Source of the DNA: Amyloporia xantha | Taxonomy: Eukaryota; Basidiomycota; Agaricomycetes; Polyporales; Adustoporiaceae | DNA length: 64,000 bases | Assembly (NCBI GenBank): GCA_036971615.1 | Contig: JAYKKR010000029.1 | Span: forward strand, 1-64,000 | Direction: 5' to 3' | Part shown: piece by piece, positions 58,921-64,000 of the stretch | Numbering within the stretch: position 1 is the first letter of the stretch | Layout of the letters: each line of letters begins with the position of its first letter | The notes under the pieces: generated by a model | Database searches by the model: none | The model's input: only the letters and a program-made list of their open reading frames with translations | What the model was told of the DNA's origin: nothing | Program-made: the position numbers and the translations under genes

Positions 58921-58953
58921 CCCAGCATGGGTAATTTTGGATTTCGTGCAGTG
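58921..58953 (-). repeat. Right terminal inverted repeat of the CACTA element
   Basis: 33 bp; its inverse begins CACTGCACGAAATCCAAAAT and abuts the CTC target duplication at 58954-58956. Confidence 0.9.
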
Positions 58954-58956
58954 CTC

Positions 58957-61177
58957 GCAATTCGAGGTCTGTGCCCTCGTGGACCGCCTCTTCGTCCCGC
59001 CCAAGTCTCAGTCTGTGACACAGACGTCTCCTCTCGGGTGTCACTGGTTGCCAGCACTGCGTATCAGCCAGCCATGTTCTTCAACCTCTACACCTCATCA
59101 TTGTCAGCTCGTCTTCATGCCATAGCTACTTTGAAAGGATACGATTGTCACCATGCCGGAGCCTTTGCGGCGCTGCCGCCGTAGTTTGCAAGGGGGCTCA
59201 GTACTTGACCCCGTTAGCTGCGCGTAAGTCCCTGTCTGTCGGCATCCTTCCTCGTCTGCTATCCAGGAGTCCTACGTTCTTCACTGTTCCCTATTCTTCC
59301 CACCACCCTGTTCCAACCGCACATCTGAGACGCACATCACTTAGTATATGTATGTGCCCTTGTTAGCACATAGTAACGAAAGTCTTGGAACGACTGCCCA
59401 GCAATACTTACATTTTCAGATAAGGCCACTGCCCGCCCTCATCCCTCGTATTCCCTTTCCCACTGACGCTCACCCCTTTGTCCTCTTCAATGCTATCAAC
59501 ACTATAACCCAGCCCACTTCAATCCCACTGTTTACTCTTGAGAATCAGCGAGTATGCTGCTCGTTTGTTTCTGATGGTAGTAACGCAAAAGCGTGAGATG
59601 GTTCATAGTGTGCGTTCTCAATCTGGACGCACTTTGTGCCCTATCCCTCCGTATTTGTGTTGATGCACTTCCCAGGTAGCCAGAACTTGGCCCCGAAGAG
59701 CTCGAACTGAAACTCTCGCCCCTTACTCCCTTCTCGCCACCCCCGCCGTCCCTATACCTAAACCGCTGGCCTCTGAATATTCACTGGTCGATTCTCCACC
59801 CACTTCCCACTGTTCTGCTATACCTCTCCTCACAGTGTGCAAATCGGCGAACCCGAGGCACCGTCTCTACCAGCCGTCCCCCCGCTCTCGTGAGAGCTGA
59901 CATCTGTTGCCAAGTCGGGGAGGTCTGAGCTGTCATGATGACCTGCCATGAAGTATGAGATATCAACGCCGAAATGAACGACGGTGTCGGATTGTCTCGT
60001 CCCGCCGACTCCATGTCACAACATACACACGTCTGCGTTGCCTTTGGATCCCGGACAGCTCGAAGGCGTGATGTCACGCCTTGGCAGTTCGGACAGACTC
60101 GGCATGTCGTTTCCCGTCCCTCATGTTATACCCGGTAACTATCCCTAGACTCGCTCGACCAGCCTCTACAGTGCTATTAGTACCTACCGCTGCTAAGTGT
60201 GTCTTACTTGAAGCCGTCCTCCATCTGTCTAACACTATAAACCACTAACAAACATATGTATTGCATAGTGGGATGAGGTTCAGGTATGGGTCAGGGTAGG
60301 GATATGTGGCTCGTACATCATTGCACTGGAGGTGATGGCGGCAGCGTGCTCAGTCCACCGGGACACTCAACTCTGTGCACCCCAGGAGCGACGTGCCGCA
60401 GTGCACATCAATAGTCGGTCAGTTACAGATGTCCTGTGTTCGATGTCCATGGTCTGTTTCACGATGACAGTGATGATGATAACCAGCTCACCACTCACAC
60501 TGTCGGGCCCGGCACTCAAAAAGCCAGGGTCTTGTAGAAGGCACTGACAGACGATGTTAATGTATGCTTGCCATATTACTCGAGCCTTCCATGACATCCG
60601 ATGCACATCACGTGGAGACTCGACGAGTGTCTGTCGAACGATTTGCTGACACCACTCAGAATTCAAGATTTTGCCCTGAGTATTCTATTGGTCTGGCTCT
60701 TATCATGAAATGGATGAGAAAGTTCACTGGCTGTGGAGAAGACATGGATGATTTTCAATATCAAGTAGGCTCTTCCTCAGACAGCATTGAAATTTGATGT
60801 TTGTAGAAACTAACCATCCAAGTAAGAGGACCAGTTTGGCTAGTCAAATGTCCATGACTCTTGAGCTGCTTTTGCAGGGCTTGCTTGTTCAATGTGCTTC
60901 ATTAAGTACTAGCAGACCTCTGACCTTTGATCACATTGGCAGTCAATCACAAAATACTTCTGTCCTTTGAATGCAGGCAACAGGCAACAAACATAATTTA
61001 AATAAATAGTAGCAGAGCCAACCACAAAATCAATGGTCCATTGTGTGTTATGTTTCAAGGAAGAAAAGAACCTTTGACATAGTCAATGAGAAGACTTTCC
61101 CTCATGCAATTTAGAGGACAAAACTTACCAAGATACTCCTCCACCTCACATCAGCATGCTCCAAAAAATGTGTAGCT
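58957..61177. other. No gene supported
   Basis: About 2.2 kb beyond the CACTA element. Frames at 59348-59596 (+), 59781-60077 (-) and 60332-60547 (+) are short and unrecognised. A frame at 60564-60797 (+) ends in a charged stretch (MKWMRKFTGCGEDMDDFQYQ) that might be a decayed exon, but I cannot assign it. No repeats seen. Confidence 0.4.
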
Positions 61178-62861
61178 TCACACACTATCATCCATATTAT
61201 CAGCACTTGCTGTACCCACTGCTAGCACCTCAAGTTCAATCATGTCATCTGGCACCCCTCCACTTTCACCTGCATCGTCAGCAGATGAAGTGAAATTGAG
61301 TTCATCAGCTTCTTGTTCACTGAGCAGAGCTCCAATGTTGGGTGCAAATTCTCCACTTGACATCCAGGAAGGTGTTGGTGTAGAATGGTTTGAGCGGACA
61401 AAAGAGGGTGTTGTTTCAGATCCAAAAGCAAGATGGGTGGAGTTAGCTGCTTTGCGAATGTGCAAGAGGAACTGTGATGTGAGGATGCCAGAAATTCTGT
61501 TTGAAGCTAGGTCAGATGCACATGATAAGATTTTTCAGATACACTAACGCAAATACGAGATATGTGAATCCCACATTTCCCTGTATCCAGTTGTAGCATC
61601 AATTTCTTTCCAATGGCATGAAGGGTGAGACAACGCACATCAGTGGTAATGTATGCAATGATGTCTATGATGTTGAGTGCTGTCAGGGCACTGCATAGGG
61701 ATTTAGCCTGACATGCATAAAGATGGTTGATCTTGCTGCTTACACAAAATATAATGTGCCTGCAGGGAAGGCAAATTATTACACCAACAATTTACTAATA
61801 CAGCAAAGCATAATTCCACAAGCTTACCATCTTGAAGCATGACTGTTGCAAGTTTAGGTTTTGGATCAAGAGTTCCTCGCAAATATGGCAACACAGGTTG
61901 ATACATATACCACCAGGTGACAATGACAACCAAGATGTCTGAGGCAATGACAGATCCATGGGATGCATAAAGCACTATAGGTGAGTGGAAAATCAGTTCA
62001 GAGAGCAGGGTATGAAAGCTCAATGTTAGAAGCACCTCTGCAAAGAACAAAACAAACATTAGCTGTTGACAGTGGAGACAATAGGAGCAGAAAGTAAATA
62101 CGCATTGTTAGTTTTCTCAGATATGTACACATTTTGTGCACATATGTCTGTTGGGACAATGCCAGTGAAGCCTGTAGAAATGACTTGTGGTAATTCCTGA
62201 GTATAGAAAAACTATGTGAATATATAATTAGTGAATATATGACACTGGGAAATATTAGGGAAAAATCAAACCAGGTTTGTACCTACTGGCACCAGCCCCA
62301 ATACCAGAGTAGGCAACACCAGATACCAGTTGTGTCTGCTCACAGCATTGACACGAAGAGCAGCAACCACTGTATCCTAATGATCAGCATATCAGCATGC
62401 ACCATCCATGCAAGGCTCACTAGCTGATAGACATAATGATAAGAGGTTTATAGGCATGCTGATGTAGAAGGCAACTTTACAGCTAGATGGCCACATTATG
62501 AGCTGTTTGTAGGGAACAAATTTCATGAATATCAAACCTCTGTTGCCAAGAATATGAGATGAATCCTAAGGCCAGATGATGTTCAATTACTTACTAGTGG
62601 AGTATAGAAGGGGAGAGATCTCAGGATATTCTCAATAGCAGAAGCCAATAAGGTCAGCTGATTGACCCAAAACAAGATTGAGGGAGCTGATTTATGTCCC
62701 CACATGAGATCGACTTCATCAGGGATTGTAAGGATGTGATTATATATGATCAGGGCTGTATCAGCTCATGAGTTACTGAAGGTTAGTTCTGTTGGTACCA
62801 TAAGTGGCTCACCACTGGCTGCAATGGTGATGTATCTAGTTATGAAGCTAGGTGCTGACAT
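61178..62861 (-). CDS. DUF6533-family multi-pass membrane protein
   Basis: Multi-exon gene of a large Agaricomycete membrane protein family of unknown function, about seven membrane helices. ATG at 62861. Exon 1 is 62861-62813 (MSAPSFITRYITIAAS). Exon 2 is 62764-62595: ALIIYNHILTIPDEVDLMWG then LFWVNQLTLLASAIENILRS, the DUF6533 signature. Exon 3, about 62502-62433, holds SCKVAF. The next exon, from 62369, reads VAALRVNAVSRHNWYLVLPT. Then come VIASDILVVIVTWWYMY (about 61955-61905), LATVMLQDG joined across an intron to TLYF, SALTALNIIDIIAYI, and ISGILTSQFLLHIRK, a family-like motif before the tail. The hydrophilic acidic tail ends at 61178. Splices at 61550-61720 remove the apparent stops. The junction near 62200-62270 is not resolved. 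No lesion is required, so the gene may be functional. Confidence 0.72.
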
Positions 62862-63674
62862 GAAGGTGGAATATCCATACTATTCACCTGAACTCACTAT
62901 TGTTCAAACAAGGACACAACTTCTGTGGCTGGTACTACTTCTGCCAGTGGGATAGACATATCAGAAACAAGAAGTGGTAATAGTGCACAGAGAATGGTAT
63001 GAGTCTTGTTGGAATCCTGGATGGAGCCATATATACATGCACAGTACAGAGCTGATCAGGAGACTGAGATGAGATGCACAGAAGAGGCTGTCCATAGATC
63101 CAGGATATTGCATACAATCTCACAAAGGCTATATTCAGAATCATGATATCAAACCTGTGCTTTTGTTCATATATGATACATGGTTTCCACTTATGGTATG
63201 CTCTTAAGCACTTGCCTTGGACAGATGGATGTTCTCAACTTTGTGAAAACAGTTGCAAAACAAGATGGACTACACACCTTCAACTAACACTGTATTGACA
63301 CTTTCCACCAGTAGAATCCTGGCTGACTTGGATATTGATTCTTGAATAGCTGTTTCAACAAGTTTATTCTTTGTCACCCATATCAGTTAGTTCATTTTGT
63401 ACTGACTATCTCCTCATCTCAGTAGATGTCTTCCATTCAGGACAGAGATAGAAATGCACCAAATTCTGACCATTTGCTATACAACATATCGAGGAGTATC
63501 AGTAGTACTGCCCACAAAACAATCACATGCCTATGAGTGTCACAAAAGATTTGAACATGCCCTAAGTTAAACATGACCTTTGAACAGCTGTATAGTGGGA
63601 GTTACCTGACTTTGAGGCTCAGGACTTTTTCGGCCAACTTTGACATATATTTGTTCTTCCAATATCTCCCGCAG
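62862..63674. other. No gene supported
   Basis: AT-rich sequence upstream of the membrane protein gene and before the last exon at 63675; probably includes its promoter. No recognisable coding sequence. Confidence 0.4.
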
Positions 63675-63913
63675 CTGACCTTGGGACAACCACGGACTCA
63701 ATCATCCTGCTCGGAGCTGTGCAATCAGTAAAAGCACAGAACACAAGGGATGTCACCATACCGTTCTATAAGGAGGAAGGCCGCCTCGAGGTCATCAATT
63801 TAGCTTCGATTCAATGTGTTGTTGGGAGGGTACATGACGCTCCACGGGGTTGGTGGGGAATCATCGACCACAGTGGGCCCCTTGCACAGGCCATGTTTGT
63901 AGACGAAAATTGA
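63675..63913 (+). CDS. Last exon of a transposon-linked protein (partial)
   Basis: After an acceptor (CCCGCAG at 63668-63674) one frame is open to TGA at 63911-63913. It ends in NLASIQCVVGRVHDAPRGWW then GIIDHSGPLAQAMFVD. The block IQCVVGRV...W.IID.SGPLA is one I associate with the C-terminus of transposon-linked proteins of Agaricomycetes, including Plavaka-like ones. No upstream exons are recognisable in 62.9-63.67 kb, so this may be a truncated relic. Confidence 0.5.
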
Positions 63914-64000
63914 GAAAATTTGTGATATAAGATCTATAGTACTTGAGGTTGGAATTCATACGGCAGACATGCCAAAATTAAACCGCTAAAGGCACTACTG

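Larger units (their letters stand above)
46771..58953. mobile_element. CACTA-superfamily (Plavaka-like) DNA transposon, 12.2 kb with nested copia
   Basis: The left end starts CACTGCACGAAATCCAAAAT and the inverse of the right end starts identically. The 33-bp terminal repeats match at 32 positions. CTC stands immediately outside both ends (46768-46770, 58954-58956), a 3-bp target duplication. Inside are two convergent genes: a companion gene (47204-54610, plus) and a Plavaka-like transposase (58535-54699, minus). Their stops lie 88 bp apart. Removing the nested copia element leaves about 6.4 kb. A CTGGGCA(C/A)ATTCC motif occurs near both ends (about 46930 and 58910). The element looks fairly young: target duplications are intact and both genes are nearly open. 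Confidence 0.9.

Noticed and set aside
61550..61720. Apparent stop codons in the membrane protein gene
   Set aside because: They fall in short introns; splicing gives a continuous family-like reading.

Overview
The window is fungal nuclear DNA, almost certainly from an Agaricomycete (a mushroom or wood-decay basidiomycete). The reasons are: introns of about 45-65 bp with GT-AG ends; KDZ and Plavaka-type (CACTA-like) transposases; a Ty1/copia element; a DUF6533-type membrane protein; F-box-like relics; and a SIM/RING protein of a type common in this class. There is no bacterial gene organisation. I did not see tRNA, rRNA or CRISPR loci.

Layout. 1-4 kb holds nothing I can support. 4.0-7.7 kb carries a KDZ (CxC2-type) transposase gene. 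7.7-31 kb is a gene graveyard. It holds the C-terminal half of a Na+/H+ exchanger (9.3-10.5 kb), an F-box-like relic (12.5-13.4 kb), a LINE tail (14.0-14.8 kb, minus) and a nearly intact SIM/RING gene (15.4-16.3 kb, minus). Then comes a plus-strand run of decayed housekeeping genes: coatomer alpha subunit (19.2-22.6 kb), V-ATPase subunit a (24.7-26.1 kb), eIF2B delta (26.2-27.6 kb), an F-box/LRR-like gene (28.3-29.8 kb) and allantoinase (29.9-30.9 kb). The coatomer and V-ATPase copies keep introns, so they are DNA-level copies or dying originals, not retrocopies.

35.1-41.5 kb is a nest of non-autonomous elements. Two CACTGG-ended MITEs have 3-bp target duplications. A 2.25-kb foldback element has nearly identical 1.06-kb arms and shares its TAC target duplication with one of the MITEs. 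A solo LTR sits inside the right arm, and three TTAAG-rich inverted-repeat elements follow. 42.0-43.4 kb (minus) is an apparently intact nine-exon WD40 gene. 44.3-45.0 kb is a small intact three-exon gene of unknown function.

46,771-58,953 is one CACTA-superfamily transposon. It has 33-bp terminal inverted repeats beginning CACTG and CTC target duplications. It carries two convergent genes: a companion gene (plus) and a Plavaka-like transposase (minus, one internal TGA). The companion gene is split by a young 5.8-kb copia retrotransposon with apparently identical LTRs, an AGGAA duplication and a primer-binding site matching the anticodon arm of initiator tRNA-Met (half-tRNA priming). 61.2-62.9 kb (minus) is an apparently intact multi-exon membrane protein gene. 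63.7-63.9 kb is the last exon of a protein resembling transposon-linked proteins.

Many frame breaks in otherwise healthy genes are single-base losses at short homopolymers (KDZ, RING, copia twice, allantoinase). Long-read assembly error should be excluded before calling each of those genes dead. The coatomer, V-ATPase and eIF2B copies have substitutions, internal losses and truncations that homopolymer error cannot explain.
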